Translations under genes and position numbers: made by a program
Origin: Darksidea phi
Taxonomy: Eukaryota; Ascomycota; Dothideomycetes; Pleosporales; Lentitheciaceae
Length of the DNA stretch: 64,000 bases
Assembly (NCBI GenBank): GCA_030770425.1
Contig: JASJFT010000032.1
Coordinates: 124,001-188,000 of the forward strand
Direction: 5' to 3'
The notes under the pieces: model-generated
Told to the model about the DNA's origin: nothing
Seen by the model: only the letters and a program-made list of their open reading frames with translations
Databases searched by the model: none
Shown: positions 46,055 through 58,804 of the stretch, one piece after another
How the letters are laid out: each line of letters begins with the position of its first letter
How positions within the stretch are numbered: position 1 is the first letter of the stretch

Positions 46055-47257
46055 TTACACGTATGGTTCAACCTGCACCTCACACCAGTCATAGAACCTA
46101 GCACTCACACTCTTCAATCCTTCCTCGGTAGCCTTCGTACTCGCGCTCACATGCTCAGGGACGCTACCATTCCGACCCCACGGTATAATAAAGTCTCCTT
46201 GCTGAACGTCCGGGGCCAGGCCAGCGTACAGTTCAGTGTAAGCGCCGTGTTTAGGCCCTTTGAACATGGCACCCATGATGCCGCGCATTGGAGATGGAGC
46301 GTTGCGTTGAAGATTTGTTTTGAGAAAGCCGGGGTTCAAGGAGACGTGGAGGACGCCATGGGGATTTTGACTCAAGGAAGGAGAAGATGAAGTGGCTGTT
46401 GGTTGTTGAGAGCGATGGGCGAATTCTTGCGCAAGGAGGTAGACGCCGGCTTTGCTTTGCATGTAGTGCTCCATCCCGGACAGCTGCTGCGGAATCCAGG
46501 ATGCCGTGCCGGTCGTGATTGTGGGGCTTTGTGCAGTTGATGAGGTGAGGCAAGGGGAGGATGGACGGTCGGAGGTTAGTGTGGAGGAGAGTAGTTGGAC
46601 GCCGCCGTGTGGGGTGCCTAGGTTGAGCATGGATGAGACCCAGACTACTCGGATGGAACTGTTTGGGTGGCAGAAGTGTTGGGATACGTTTTGCATGAGG
46701 GGGAGGAGGAGTTTGGTTAGGAGGAAGGGTGCAAGGCAGTTTACGCCTAGTTCGAGATCGAAGCCCTGATTCCGTCAGTCCTGAATTTGTTCTACAAGGT
46801 CGATCTCAAAATAGCTGAACTCACATCTTCAGTCTTGCTCCCTGCTGGCGGCGTCATAACGCCCGCATTCAGAAACAAGACATCAAGCTTAAACTCGTCG
46901 CGTAGAAAGACATCTACAGCCGGCTTGACCGACTTGAGGCTAGCTAGGTCGGCGATGAAGGGTTTGAGCATGCCTTTTGAGCCCGTACATTCAGACGAGA
47001 TGGCTTGAGCGGCAGTGGTATAGCTGGTGTGAGAACGGGCGCCAATGTAGACGGTAGAATGGCGGGCGTAGAGGATTTTGGCGAGGGCGAGCCCGACGCC
47101 GGATGTGGCGCCTGTTATGATATAAATCTGGGGTGGTTAGGTGGTAGGTAGTAGGGATGCGGGTTAGGTAGAAGAGAAGTACCTTGCCCGAGAGGTCGAC
47201 GAGGTTCTTTTCTGTGAAGGTTGGGGTGGGTGGGAAGAGTTGGCTGTATGTGCTCAT
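46055..47257 (-). CDS. Short-chain dehydrogenase/reductase, frameshifted in the third exon
   Basis: Exons 47257-47183, 47127-46825 and 46766-46055 fit GT..AG introns and encode a Rossmann SDR. It has IYIITGATSGVGLALAKIL (the TGxxxGxG cofactor motif), FIADLASLKSV, LFLNAGVM (NAG motif) and FDLELGVNCLAPFLLTKLL, then VVWVSSM and HYMQSKAG (the YxxxK pair with the catalytic Ser). However, the third exon has four T (plus strand 46740-46743) where three would keep the frame between ELGV and NCLAPF. As written the product would stop being an SDR there. With one base less it would be about 340 residues. Both sides are well conserved, so this is either a very recent mutation or an assembly error in a homopolymer. 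Substrate unknown; it resembles fungal light-induced or retinol-dehydrogenase-like SDRs. Confidence 0.75.
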
Positions 47258-47899
47258 TTTGGCAGTTGAAAAATAATGGTACGCGAAACTGAAGACTAAA
47301 GGTAGGGGTACGAGTTTGGTACAGGTGATCCACAGGAGTATCAGAGCTCAGTACCTATTACCTTGTATCAGAAGTGGCACTATTGCGCGTTGGCGAAGCA
47401 GTTCGTGTTACTGAGCTATGATGGCTGAAATAACTTGAAATAGAGAGTGGTGGTTGTGTCTGTGTTAGGATAGAATGAGGCAGATGCGGAAGCAACTATA
47501 TACACGATTCGTAAGGTAGATGTCGTATTTCGGGCCCGACGCGCGGAAGCCACCAGTTATTTCATCGTATATGCTGCCATGGTGTTTTGTGGTCTGTGTG
47601 GAAGGCGCAGCGGTCAGGCTTGCCGAGCTATACCTCTTTGAGGCCCGGAGATGTGGGGTGAGCATAGATCCGGGTCATCCCGCGGCGGACGGGCCTTAGG
47701 TATGGATGAGGATTCTTCGCTCCGGTGTTGTAGTAGACGAAGTGAGACCGAGCAATGCCATTTGAGATGAGATGGCCTGAGGGTGTATCGAGCAGCGGCG
47801 TGGGCCTGTTCACTAGTCTCATCACGTCAACTTCAGGTTTAGCGGCGCTCGGTACTTCGTTCCCAAGCACCTGTATCCGCTCTCCTCCGACCGCACGTC
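47258..47899. promoter_or_regulatory. Divergent intergenic region, SDR / adaptor-motif protein
   Basis: Diverging genes are separated by 642 bases. It is the presumed promoter region for both. Minus-strand frames here (47465-47870) look random. Confidence 0.35.
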
Positions 47900-49634
47900 A
47901 TGTCGGCGGATTTGTTCGCGGAGTTTTCTGCCCCTCCCACGGATCAACAGCAGCAGCAGACTGCAAGGCCAGCACGGATAAATGCTCAACCTGCGCCGTC
48001 TTTCAGCTTCTTCGATGATTTGAGCACCGCAGCACCAGCACCACCAGCCCCTGCCACTCAAGAGCAACCGCATCAAACACTAGCAGGCTTCCAAGATGGG
48101 AGCTTCGAACGAAACGAAACTTCTACAGTCGATGAGAACGATGACTGGGGAGACTTTGAAGGCGGTCCATCGTCTTTCGAGCCAGCTCCTCCCGTGAAGC
48201 AAGATCCGTTTGCATTCTCGGCACCTCATACGTCGCAGCCTACGCAACTAACTTGGTCGTCAACCCCCATTCAGAGCGATCCATTCGCATTTTCGGCACC
48301 TCAAACGTCACGGCCTTTGCGGAATCCGTGGTCATCGGCGTCTGCTCAAGACGACCCATTTGGATTTGCAGCCCAGCCAACACCGCCATCACAGGAGTCA
48401 TGGACACCGGCTCCCATCATCAAAGCTAAAAGATCCGCGGATCCCAGCGTACTATTTGATGCGGAAGATGATTTCGACGATGACGGTTTTGGTGACTTTG
48501 AGGGGACAGCATCGCAGTCCACAGCTGCTGGAGCGCCACCAAGTCTGGGTGGAGCAGCAGATCTTTTGGGTGACCTAAGCTTATCCCCACAACCACCCCC
48601 TCCGAATACTAGTGCGAAGAGATCCATCAGTTCCGGACGGAATCCGCCAACACCAGCATCGGGAAAGAAAAGTCCATCGAGTGGCTTTGGTTCTGTGTCA
48701 CGCGACAAGCAATTAACAGCCGTCCCCCCACCAACAATTACAAAACAGGACGAGCCATGGGATACATTCGATGATTGGGAAGCGTCTATCCCTTCAAAAG
48801 CCCCAACAACAGCTCCCAGAAAACCAGAAGAATCAAACGTTCATGTTGATTCAGAGTCGGCAACTTGCCCTCCGCCTCTTCTGTCGCCAACTTCTGACGA
48901 TCTGCGGCCGGGGGAGCTGCCTCCTACAAATGTACCGCCGCCTGCTGTCCTGCTCACGCTGTTTCCGCCACTATTCACTGAGGCCCAAAACAAGCTGTTC
49001 AAACCGATGGCTGCACAGACTCTCCCGGTGCGTAACAAGCTGTTGTCGGAAGCTGCTACCACCACCTATCTCCAGGGTTACCTGATGCTAGCATCTGTAG
49101 CGGCACATATCATCGCCGGGCGCAAGCTGCGTTGGAAGCGGGACCAACATCTTTCTCAAGGCATGAAAATAGGACCGGCGTCATCACGCGCTACTTCTGG
49201 CATGAAGCTGTCGACCATCGACAAAAGCGAGAATATAAAGGAGGAGAGAGAGGCATCGGACGTGGTGCGAGCATGGAAGGATCAGCTCGGAAGGCTACGA
49301 CATGTTGTTTCAGCGGCGAACCAAATCAAAGCCGGCACGTTGAGCGCGGTACCGGACATCCAGGAGACCATGGCAGTCAAGGTGTTGAAGCAGGGAGAGG
49401 GGGGTGTCCCGGCGCCGCGACCGTGTATGCTGTGCGGGCTGAAAAGGGACGAGCGTGTTGGAGCCGTTGATCAAAATATCGAAGATAGCTTCGGGGAGTG
49501 GTGGGTTGAGCAGGTCAATATGCATCGAGGTACGCGTCCACCATTCTTTCAGACCGGAGAACGAAGCTCACAGCAGGTGTGTAGGATGTCGCAATTTCTG
49601 GAACGAACACAGAGATACCCTCAGACAGCGATGA
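47900..49634 (+). CDS. Clathrin-adaptor accessory-like protein with DPF and acidic-Phe motifs
   Basis: Exon 1 (47900-49529) and exon 2 (49585-49634), joined by a GTACGC..GTAG intron, give 559 residues. The N-terminal 210 residues are disordered and carry short motifs of endocytic and AP-1 accessory proteins: DDWGDFEG (81-88), DDGFGDFEG (194-202), and DPFAF, DPFAF and DPFGF (102, 127, 152) in three ~25-residue repeats. The middle has a helical domain (VLLTLFPPLFTEAQNKLFKPM, YLQGYLMLASVAAHIIAGRKL). The C-terminus holds PCMLCGLKRDER, FGEWWVEQVNMHRGCRNFW, possibly a small zinc site. The overall plan resembles yeast Laa2 (YBL010C), which links AP-1 and Laa1. That identity is inference from the motifs. 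The last exon is short; without it the protein would lose its conserved C-terminus. Confidence 0.75.
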
Positions 49635-50697
49635 GGCTGCCATCGCAACTGTGAGGTGAACGGCCTAGCACGGTGCTAATTTATCGCACTGTGAATTAGG
49701 CCGGCAATTCTCGCGATTGGTCCTGCAGCCCTACGCTAGTCAACTATCTGGCACGGGGCAGAAAAGGACGAGTTCCGCGTCTGTCGCTTTGCTGTTGGCG
49801 GAGCAAGCAACGCAACGATGGAAGGGTTTGCTGGACCCTGAACACGATCTCACCGATCTCGCTGTCATCGTGTCGGAGGGCTGGAGAGAGGCTGCGACTC
49901 TGCGGTGCGTGTGATGCGCCAGATAGTCCCCACAGGATCATGTAATTCAGGTTTCCCGGTTGAGGAAGCGAAATGTGTGCACCACGTGGTCGAGCAATTC
50001 TCCCATGTGAATGAAGTTGAGCCTTGTTCTCCGGCTGGCGGGGCAGATGGCAGGGCTACCCCAACCGAACTTTCTGAGATGGGCTACATCGCATAGTGTC
50101 CGTAGTTTGGTGTTCATGTTCGATCTCTCCTGTTAAGTACTTGCCCTGATCCTCTTGCGGTCCGCTTTGGTGTTTTCCCTCACCTGTCGCCGCCCGTCGC
50201 CGTTTGGCCCGCTACGCCCCCCAACGCAACCCTCGGTGCTGTCTTCCCCGCCCTCTGCGCAACCACACCTCTCCATCGTGCTCCAAAGTGGCGCAGATAC
50301 CGACCGTGACGTACCCTTTTCGTACCGGCCATTGATTTCGTCGCAGGGACGCATAGACTTGGCCGCCGTAGACCCGCTGCCTGCGCTGCGTTAACCGAAC
50401 CGAGACAGTCTTCTCCGCCTCTGGACAGGCACGGGAGGGAATGAGCAGGCCACACGAAGATGGTAAGCGTCTTCTGACCCTCAGCTGCATCTCTGTCACG
50501 CTCCACCGTCCCCGCCCTGCGTCTGTCGTGTCGTGCCGTGCCGTGGCGCGCTGTAGAACCCCAGCGCTTCACCGCTGCTGCCCACGTCAATCGCCAATCC
50601 GCTATTTAGACCCGTCCGCGAGCTCTGGCTCCCTACGCGTCCCCGCCGTTGCCCCTTTCCTGCTGTGCTCTTTCGAGCGTGCCAACCTACCGTGCAC
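49635..50697. promoter_or_regulatory. Presumed promoter and leader of the PAS kinase gene
   Basis: About 1.06 kb without an accepted gene, GC-rich and CT-rich in 50150-50690. Long frames on both strands there reflect composition. A long leader is common for fungal signalling kinases. Confidence 0.35.
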
Positions 50698-53600
50698 ATG
50701 GGCTTCTTTACTGACCCCCTCACTCCGCCAGGCTCTCTTAACGAAGACTCGAGACCACCGCCGCAGCACGTCCTCCGATTCGCTTCCGACCATGTCTCGC
50801 TCCCCAAGAACAAAAGCACGAGCAACCTGCTCTCACAGGTGGCGCCCCCGTCCTTGTCTCTCAGTACCAAGCGCATGAGCATCGACGCGGGGCAGCTTGA
50901 TAGAATGGCAAGGTGAGGGGACACGCGGCATACATGGCAAACATGGCACGCATGCGAGAGACGGCTCTAGGGAATAAGCACTCACCTTTGCTAGGTCGCC
51001 CATCCTCCCCGAGCACGAACATGGCATGGGCTCTTCTGGCCTCCGCCGTATCCGCCAGCAACCCGGCCCCAGGCTACCGACCTCCCAACGAGCCGCGTCG
51101 CTGCACATTACTCCGCCCATCTCGAGACACCCCTCCGGTTCCGCGCCCTCAGCCCCGGCCTCGCCCGCTCTTGCCTTCGGCGAAGATCTCACCCGCTTTC
51201 CCACCGAATCCCTGCACTCGTTCTCCTTTGCAACACAGTCGGATGAGTTTATACACAACCGCCAGAACGTGCTGAAGCGGTCCATAGACTTTATGCAGAA
51301 CAGGCTGGGCTGGGCTGCCACCAATCCGGGTATCGCTCACGCCCAGGCAAAACTAAGTGGGGACCAGGAGGTACAGAGCATGATGGAGCTGCTGACGAGG
51401 GCCAATTTGATCGGGCAAGAGGCCCAAGGAGCCCACGGTTTGGGAGCACTAGGCCCGCTGACGGGCCCCGCCGAAGTAGATGGGGAGAACCTCTTTGACA
51501 AGGGCTTCCTTCCGGTCGAGCGGTCAGCAAGCCCCGATAGCATGCAGAGCCCTACCATGAAGAACCTGCCGTCAAACACACATATTGGGAGCATTACAAA
51601 CGAGAATATCGATGCGGGAAGCACCCCGGTATCCGAACTCGCCTCAGAAGGCTCAAGCATAAAGACCTCCGGGACAACATCACCATCCCCACCACCACCA
51701 CCCCCCATACGACCCGGACGCGCTGCACTAAAACGAACACTGACAGATGTAGCACCTCTTACAATACAAAACCAGCTGCACGATGCTCTTGCACAGCCTT
51801 ACCTGGCTGGGGAAGGACATGCCAGTCAGCTTGTCTCTCCTACCACCATTCCAACTCTACCACCACCAGTCTCCAACCTTCCAGGGTCGCATGCTGCGGG
51901 AGGTGGGCCTCATGTGCATGGTAGTCGATGGGCTCCAGCTAATCAAGCCATCTTCACCACTGAGGCTACAGCGCCCTGGACCATCACAGCTGCAAACGAC
52001 TTGGCTTGTTTAGTGTTCGGAGTGACGCGCGCAGAAGTTCGGAAGTTGGGGATATTAGAGGTTGTTCGAGAGGAACGTCGGAAGTGGCTCGAAGACAAAT
52101 TGAGAGACCCAGAACTGGGCTCGAAAGCGTCTCGAGACCTTTACAACCAGAGTCAGCGAACCAGCCCTGCTCCAACTACAGCTTTGAAAGTTGGTAACGG
52201 AGTTACAGCAAGGCTGCTCAGCAAGCCATCGTCACGACAAGTGGCTCAGCGGAGGTCAAAAACTGATGACGGCAGCGGTTCCTCAATGACTGCGCAAAGA
52301 TCGGGTCAAGGAGGCTCGAATCACGAAAGCAAGGGGTCAAGGGGGGTCTTGCTCTGCGGTGACGTTGTTCCAATCCAGAAACGCAATGGTGCAACGGGTG
52401 CCGCCAGCTTGTGGGTCAAGGAGAAAAGAGGGGGTCTCATTTGGGTGCTAGAAGAGATTGCCGAGGATGTCGTCTATATCAACGTCGATGAGGTAGGTTG
52501 TGTAGCAAAGGGACATGGTGCGATTGAAGCCGTATTTGGGAGCGACCGTCTGCGAAGAGGCATGGACATCAAGCGTCTTATACCCGCAATCCCCCGACTC
52601 GAAGGTACCAATACCGGCGCGTTGGACTATGCAAAAATCGCCGAAATGCGCAACTTCACCGCTCGGACATCAAATAGCATAAATATTCCGGTGACGGTGG
52701 AGGCGATGCCAGACGAGCCTACGTTCCGGGTATCGAGCTTCCCTCATATTGCTGGCATCATAGTGTTATCAGCTTCGGACCTCACCATTGCGAGCTCGAA
52801 TTCCGTCTTCTCGTCCGCTCTCTTCGGCCAGGCGCATCCCGACGGTCTCCACATCGGGAGCCTCATTCCTGGCTTCGATAAAATACTGCGCGTCATGACA
52901 GATGAAGACAAGATTGAGCTTGTCGATGGTATCGTTATCCCAGAACACAGCTTCCGTCGAGCTCGAGCGCTTCTGGCCATGCGAGAAGGTAGTGGCGACG
53001 CGGCATCCATCTTCCTCAAACCTAGTGGACTGCCGGCTCTGCACCGTGATGGCTGTGATATCATGGTCGACGTGCAAATGAGGGTTGTAAAGAGCGAGAA
53101 AAAGCCACGGTTTGACGAGCACGTAATCGTAGAGGAAGACTCGAACACAACCCAGCCGCAAGCTCCGAAGCTGGTCTACGCACTGTGGGTCACATACTCG
53201 AGACAGCTGCATGCAGCAAATCACGGCATTGGCCCTGTCACACCTCTTGTATCGCGGCCTGGGACACCCCCCCGGCAGCCTTCGCCCGGTCAGTCCACCC
53301 TCGTCAACACGGACGAAGCCGAGCCGCCGAAATCGGTCTCGCTACTTACTCAGCAACTCCAAGAAGCGGCACAGCCTCCATCTCCCGTAGAGCCACGAGC
53401 AAAGGCACCGCTCCTCCAACCGGAGCACGACGAGCCGCCAAAGAAGAAGTCAATCACCGATTTCGTGGTCCTGGAAGATATGGGCCAAGGCGCCTACGGT
53501 CAGGTCAAGCTGTGCCGGTACAAGAAGAATAGCAGCAAAAAGGTTGTCATCAAGTACGTCACGAAGCGGCGCATTCTCGTCGACACATGGACGCGTGATC

Positions 53601-54319
53601 GGCGGCTAGGCACCGTACCGTTGGAGATCCATGTTCTCGACTATCTAAGGCGAGACGGCTGGAAGCACGACAACATTGTGGAAATGGCGGACTTCTTCGA
53701 AGATGACGTCAACTACTATATTGAAATGATTCCGCACGGCCTACCGGGCATGGATCTCTTTGACTACATTGAGCTTCGCGTCAACATGGAAGAGAATGAG
53801 TGCCGGAAAATCTTCGTTCAGGTTGCGGAAGCGGTGCACCATCTGCATACCAAGGCCAAGGTCGTGCACCGTGATATCAAGGATGAGAACGTCATTCTAG
53901 ACGGCGAGGGTAACATCAAGTTGATTGACTTCGGGAGCGCAGCGTACATCAAGAGCGGGCCTTTTGATGTGTTCGTTGGGACAATCGGTACGCAGCCTCA
54001 AACCTCGTCAAGATCATTGCTAACGTCAGCACCAGATTACGCAGCTCCCGAAGTTCTTGCCGGAAAGTCGTACCGCGGCAAAGAGCAAGATGTTTGGGCG
54101 CTTGGCATCTTGCTCTACACCATCGTGTATAAAGAGAACCCTTTCTACAGCATTGACGAAATCATGGACCATGACCTGCGCGTTCCTTATATTATGAGCG
54201 AAGAGAGCATCGATCTTATCAGGTTGATGCTCGATCGCGATGTCGAAAGAAGGATTACGATATCTCAGGTTTTGGAGCACCCTTGGTGCAAGATGATTGA
54301 TGGTGAGACGCCTTCGTAG
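50698..54319 (+). CDS. PAS-domain Ser/Thr protein kinase (PSK1/PAS kinase type)
   Basis: Three exons, 50698-50912, 50995-53987 and 54036-54319, give 1163 residues. The 48-base last intron is a multiple of three and open in frame, so it is easy to overlook; removing it restores the GTIDYAAPE activation segment. A PAS-like region lies at about 390-440 (WTITAANDLACLVFGVTRAEV). A second candidate is near 580-650 (HIAGIIVLSASDLTIASSNSV). The kinase domain is at about 894-1155, with GQGAYGQVKL, VVIKYV, HRDIKDENVIL and DFGSA and the CAMK-like end. A long disordered Ser/Pro-rich N-terminus precedes. PAS kinases sense nutrient state and, in yeast, steer glucose partitioning and translation via Ugp1 and others. 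The start was chosen for the splice frame and because the preceding region has stops. Confidence 0.9.
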
Positions 54320-55955
54320 CGCGGAAGTAAGGAGTTGTAGATTCTAGATTTAGAGCCAGAGGAGAACGACATTGAACGCCGGTTGGGATATCCATTTTTC
54401 GATGAGGGGATTGGGATTTGTACAGAGGAGCACGCGGAGAGCATGTAGAGCGCACGATGGCAATGACGTTGATGATCTTTAGCATTTGAGCAAGGGGCGA
54501 GTAAACGGCTTTTTGCATATGCCGGCTGGCTTTGGGGGTGAGCGGTGTTGATACACGGCAGTGCCACCTGAGCGCTAATTCTTCCTAAAATGAATACCCG
54601 ATAAGTTTCGTTCAGCGGATTTGAGAACTCTCTCAATGCGATGAGGTGGTGAGGATCGCGACTCGTCCGAGTGGTGGGCTATCTATCCCGATAGTCTTTG
54701 GTATGTAGGCGTAGTGATGCGGGTTAGTCAGGTGGGTAGAGCGGTCACGGCTGCTCTCCATGCCACAGACCTCAACAAAGCTCCGCGAGCTGGCACCGAC
54801 CTCGACGAAACCCCCGACCACCCCGACCACCCTCTGCGCCCAGCTACCTACGTTCTTAGGGCAAATGCGCATTGATTGCGCGCTACCGTTACCTCGTCAG
54901 CAATGATACGCTGTTCAGACGTTCCCATATGACATTGCGCACCTCAATGGCTCGGCCTCACCTCTTCTTCGAACCTCCATTCTAAAGCGGCCTGTCGGTA
55001 TTTCGCCCGTCAACAGGTTTTCTTCTGAAAGTGAGCTTCCGGCATCGCCGTTGTTGTTGAGCGTGCTCGCCTTCTTGCTAACCGCTGCGCAAGGTTCCGT
55101 CACGTTGCACAATGGGGCCGAATTCAAACTCCATTACTGGTCAATTGCTATCTTGCATAGAGTACTTGCGCTCACACGTTCACACCATCGTGCCGTGTCC
55201 GAGCTTGTCTCTGCATCGATTGGTCTCTTGCAGGAGCCGCTCGTGTTCCAGCTCTGTGAAGACCACGAGCGTCAGCACTACCTGGCCGTTCACGATGCGG
55301 CGGAAGTTTATCGATAGGACGATCCATTACACTACGGGTCGATCTACGTCATATTTGGCCGTTAGAGAGTGCTGATTCGAGGGCAAACCGCGAGAACGAG
55401 GCGCGTGCTGCGTCAAGCATCTCACGGCGCGCGCCGACATTCCTCTCAGACGACGGCTTAGCGAAGGCATCACAGCCAACAGACTGCTGACGGAGCCGTC
55501 GCACAGCCTGGCGTTTCCGGACGCACCGCCACAAGCCCCAAGGTCGCTCCGATTGGATATCCGATGACGACCGTGACAAAACGATGAAAGAGGAAAGGCG
55601 TTGGACCCCAAATGCACCTCTCAGCCTCAAATTAGCCTACGAGCGGAGCAGTGCACGCCCCTGCAAATGCCCTTGACGCCCATGTCCAGCTGTAAATAGC
55701 TGGCGGCGAATCCTTTAACCGGCGAGCCACACTTGTATGGCGCAGGAAGTGGGACAGCCACAGACCGCCCTGAACATCCCATGAGAGGTCATTTTGGTGT
55801 TGCGGGGTCTTGGTTGTAAATATGCGCTGGTAGCCACATTTTCTCAGGAACATATCTACTAGCTCACAGCTTCGCACACAAATCAGGACGAAAGCGACAA
55901 ACGATCGCAATAACGACCGCAACGTTCAACAAGTTGACGACTATCCGGAGACACC
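54320..55955. other. 1.6-kb stretch without an accepted gene
   Basis: Several 80-100 codon frames on both strands (54265-54872, 55051-55317, 55327-55922) have no recognisable products and weak starts. The end is the presumed promoter of the homeobox gene. Confidence 0.4.
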
Positions 55956-58104
55956 ATGCTGTCTCCAGACAACTCCGACCCAAAGGGTACGGCGCCCAGC
56001 ATTTGGTCCTTCGATTCTGGGTATTGCTCTACAAGTTTACTTGAAGAGGAAGGCGGGTTCGTACAACTAGTACGCTTTACCCACTCATCTTTCGTTATCA
56101 TTGGCTGACGGCTTGCAGTCCCAGCCGCACGCAGGTCCATCCAGCAACACCGATTTTCTTCTCCCCGAGATATCACACGAGGGGGAGTCTTGCCTTGAAT
56201 GTGAATTCTGGAAGATCGCAAATCCAGAAGAGAACATCAAGTGTCAAGATTGTCGAATTCCGGAAATTATCGAGCCTTTGTCTGTGTTCCTGGGCGGAAC
56301 CTCGAAGGGCAAAGGAGTTCTTCCACGACTAGATATCCCAGTCCAAATTCAAGCAGCTCAAGCAACAACCTTTGGAAGCTCATCGAGAAAGCCGTCAGAA
56401 CCTCATTTCTCTCCTGACCTTGGCACACCCTCTCGGTGCTCGGCTTGTGAGCTCGCTGCCCTTATCGACCCATCTAGCCCTAGATTCTGCAAAACTTGCT
56501 CCTATGACCCTTCTTATCTTTCTCCCATCTCCGAAAAGTCACCAGCACCTAAAGTCAGGCGGTCGCGAGCGGGTCGGAACTCTAAGCTGCCTCTCAGCGC
56601 CCTTAATCGCCTTCAAGCCTGGCTAGACGCGAATCTCCACGATCCATACCCAGATGCCGAGACTAAGCGACTGTTAGCTCGGGAGTGTGGGATTACTGAG
56701 AAGCAAGTCACTACGTGGTTCACCAACGCTAGAGCGAGGCAATTGAGTCCACTGGACACACACTTCTCCAGCAGCAGTGACGAAGAAGCCGCCGGGCAAA
56801 GCGATATCGAAGATGCTGCCGGGACATCTATTTACACCGCGGGTCTCAGCTACGTCTCCGAAGCCAGGCCACATGGCCACGACCGTCGTGCACCATCCAT
56901 CTCCGAAGCGAGCATTTTCACAAATCCCCAGACTCAGGTCCGGTCATCTCGACGGGGCAAAAAGAAGAACTTCCGTCGCAACGCTAATCCAGAAACGCCT
57001 CAGACGCCTATACTGGTATCTCCAAACTCAATCGTTTCTCCGCTCGAGGAATTGCCCGAGAATGACTCAGATATGTGGCAATGCACCTTTTGCCGCAAAT
57101 CATTGGTGCCAAAGTCCTGGCGCCGACACGAGGAGACCCAGCATCGACCGAAGGCGCAGTGGACTTGCATGCTCTATGGCCCCCGTCTTAGCTTCCCGGC
57201 TCGCTCAAATCCGAGCTCTGTTTGCGCGTTCTGCATGGTGAAGAACCCTTCAGAGGAGCACTTCCTTAGTCACCATCGTATCGAGGACTGCGCCAAAAGG
57301 GACATTATCGACAGAACCTACTTCCGTCCAGATCATCTAAGACAGCACGTTAAGAACTTCCATAACGCAAGCCTATTCGATATTGTCCAAGCAAGGTGGA
57401 AGAAAGCCGCCGAGGTCGTTACAGAGGGCTGGACATGTGGGTTCTGTGGCGATCGACTAGATACCTGGGATAAGAGGGAGAGCCACATTGCCAATCACTT
57501 CAAGGACGGGATGACCATGGCGTCCTGGAACGATTACCCTGAAAATGTCGTAAAGCCAAATAGGAAGGGCAAGGCCAAAGATACGGGTAAGGAGAATGAT
57601 CTTCTCGCTGGTATCACGCGTCTCGGTCGTCACGCATTCCCCCGTCGCTCCACCCGATCCTCTCAATCTCAGCAACCGTTTCAACAGCAAACCGAACCCG
57701 AGTCCAGAGAGCCGTCCTTCGCCAACACATGGGACCAGATACCGTCTTCCCTAGGCCTCGGTATCACACTTTCGCAGCCTCCCGTACTTCCCGACCTGCC
57801 CTTGCTCGGCCCACTTTCGATCGACTGCGGTAACTACCTCGAATGGAATCTCCCGACATCCACGGACCCGAGCATGCCATACACTCTGACAGACACCAAC
57901 ATGTTCGATCCATCGACAACTTCCTTGCCACAACAATTCGATGGTACACTCGGTATGAATATTTATGGTAACCCAATGAACTACCACCAGGGTTCTTGGG
58001 GTCAGCTTCCTCCGCAGCATCAGAATCAACATCAGAATCAACATCAGAATCAATATCAGAATCAATATCAGAACCAGCATCAAAACCAGCATCAGCAGCA
58101 GTGA
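55956..58104 (+). CDS. Homeobox (TALE/KN type) and C2H2 zinc-finger transcription factor
   Basis: Exon 1 starts at ATG 55956 and ends at 56060 or 56069 (both donors keep the frame). Exon 2 is 56119-58104, giving 696 or 699 residues. Two small Cys pairs (CLECEFWKIANPEENIKCQDC and the CSACEL..CKTC pair) precede a homeodomain at about 182-245, with a KN-type three-residue loop extension and the helix-3 core TTWFTNARAR. Two C2H2-like fingers follow (CTFCRKSLVPKSWRRHEETQH near 355, CGFCGDRLDTWDKRESHIANH near 475). The C-terminal end is Gln/His/Asn-rich. Homeobox-plus-C2H2 proteins are known in filamentous ascomycetes and regulate development and conidiation in some species. The targets are unknown. 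Confidence 0.88.
58018..58101 (+). repeat. 12-bp coding microsatellite (QHQN/QYQN repeat)
   Basis: Near-identical 12-base units (CATCAGAATCAA-like) run to the stop codon of the homeobox gene and encode HQNQ/YQNQ tetrapeptides. The array is imperfect through C/T changes and ends with CAG codons. It is likely polymorphic in length. Confidence 0.85.
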
Positions 58105-58804
58105 TTGTGACGTTTCCCTTCACTCCATGGCGTTTATTAGAATAGGGGCTATAACGTTTTCGTTATTGGACTACTGTTGAGCACGTGAGGGCTTCCAGGT
58201 ATCGTGTTGCATGGGTATATTTCCTAGTCTTTCTATGTTCAGCTTCTTTCTTATCTCCTTTCCTCTCTCTTGTATCTTAGCGTATTTCTTTATTATATCA
58301 TGCGTTCCTTATTCTCATTCTCTGGACTCTCCTAAGCGGAAAAGTGCTTTCAGTGTCGTTTAGCGCGTCTCATATTTTTCATCTAATCACCTCACTTCTT
58401 TCTTACTTTTTACTGTCGCCACGTCTCTCCTTTCTCTTTCGATGCTTGCGCGTGTGCTTCCACGTACTATAATGTCTAATGTGCAATCGTAGAGCAGGAT
58501 TCCGAGACGTTTATAGTCATCGCATTCATATTCCTCGCCGTCTCTTTTCTCCGTACCTAGACACGCTGTTGTGGCAGGTCCACAGCATATAAAATTCAAA
58601 GATAGAATATGAGCCCGCTCCGGTACTTCATCCAGACGATATGTGGCTGATTCAATTAAGTTCTCATAAATGCAACTACAGAGGTACATGTATGAACGAA
58701 GGGTTGAGTATAGAGAAAATATGCATTCTTAGAAAAAGAGACCGGGTATATGGTAACGCAGAATCTATGCTCCCAAACTCCAAAATGCACATGAGGCTGT
58801 AGAA
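58105..58804. other. Convergent intergenic region
   Basis: 3' flanks of the homeobox gene and RPC11, T- and CT-rich in 58200-58450. No gene seen. Confidence 0.5.

Noticed and set aside
53988..54035. In-frame extension of the PAS kinase through this segment
   Set aside because: It interrupts the conserved GTIDYAAPE activation segment and has GT..AG ends, so it is an intron of 48 bases.
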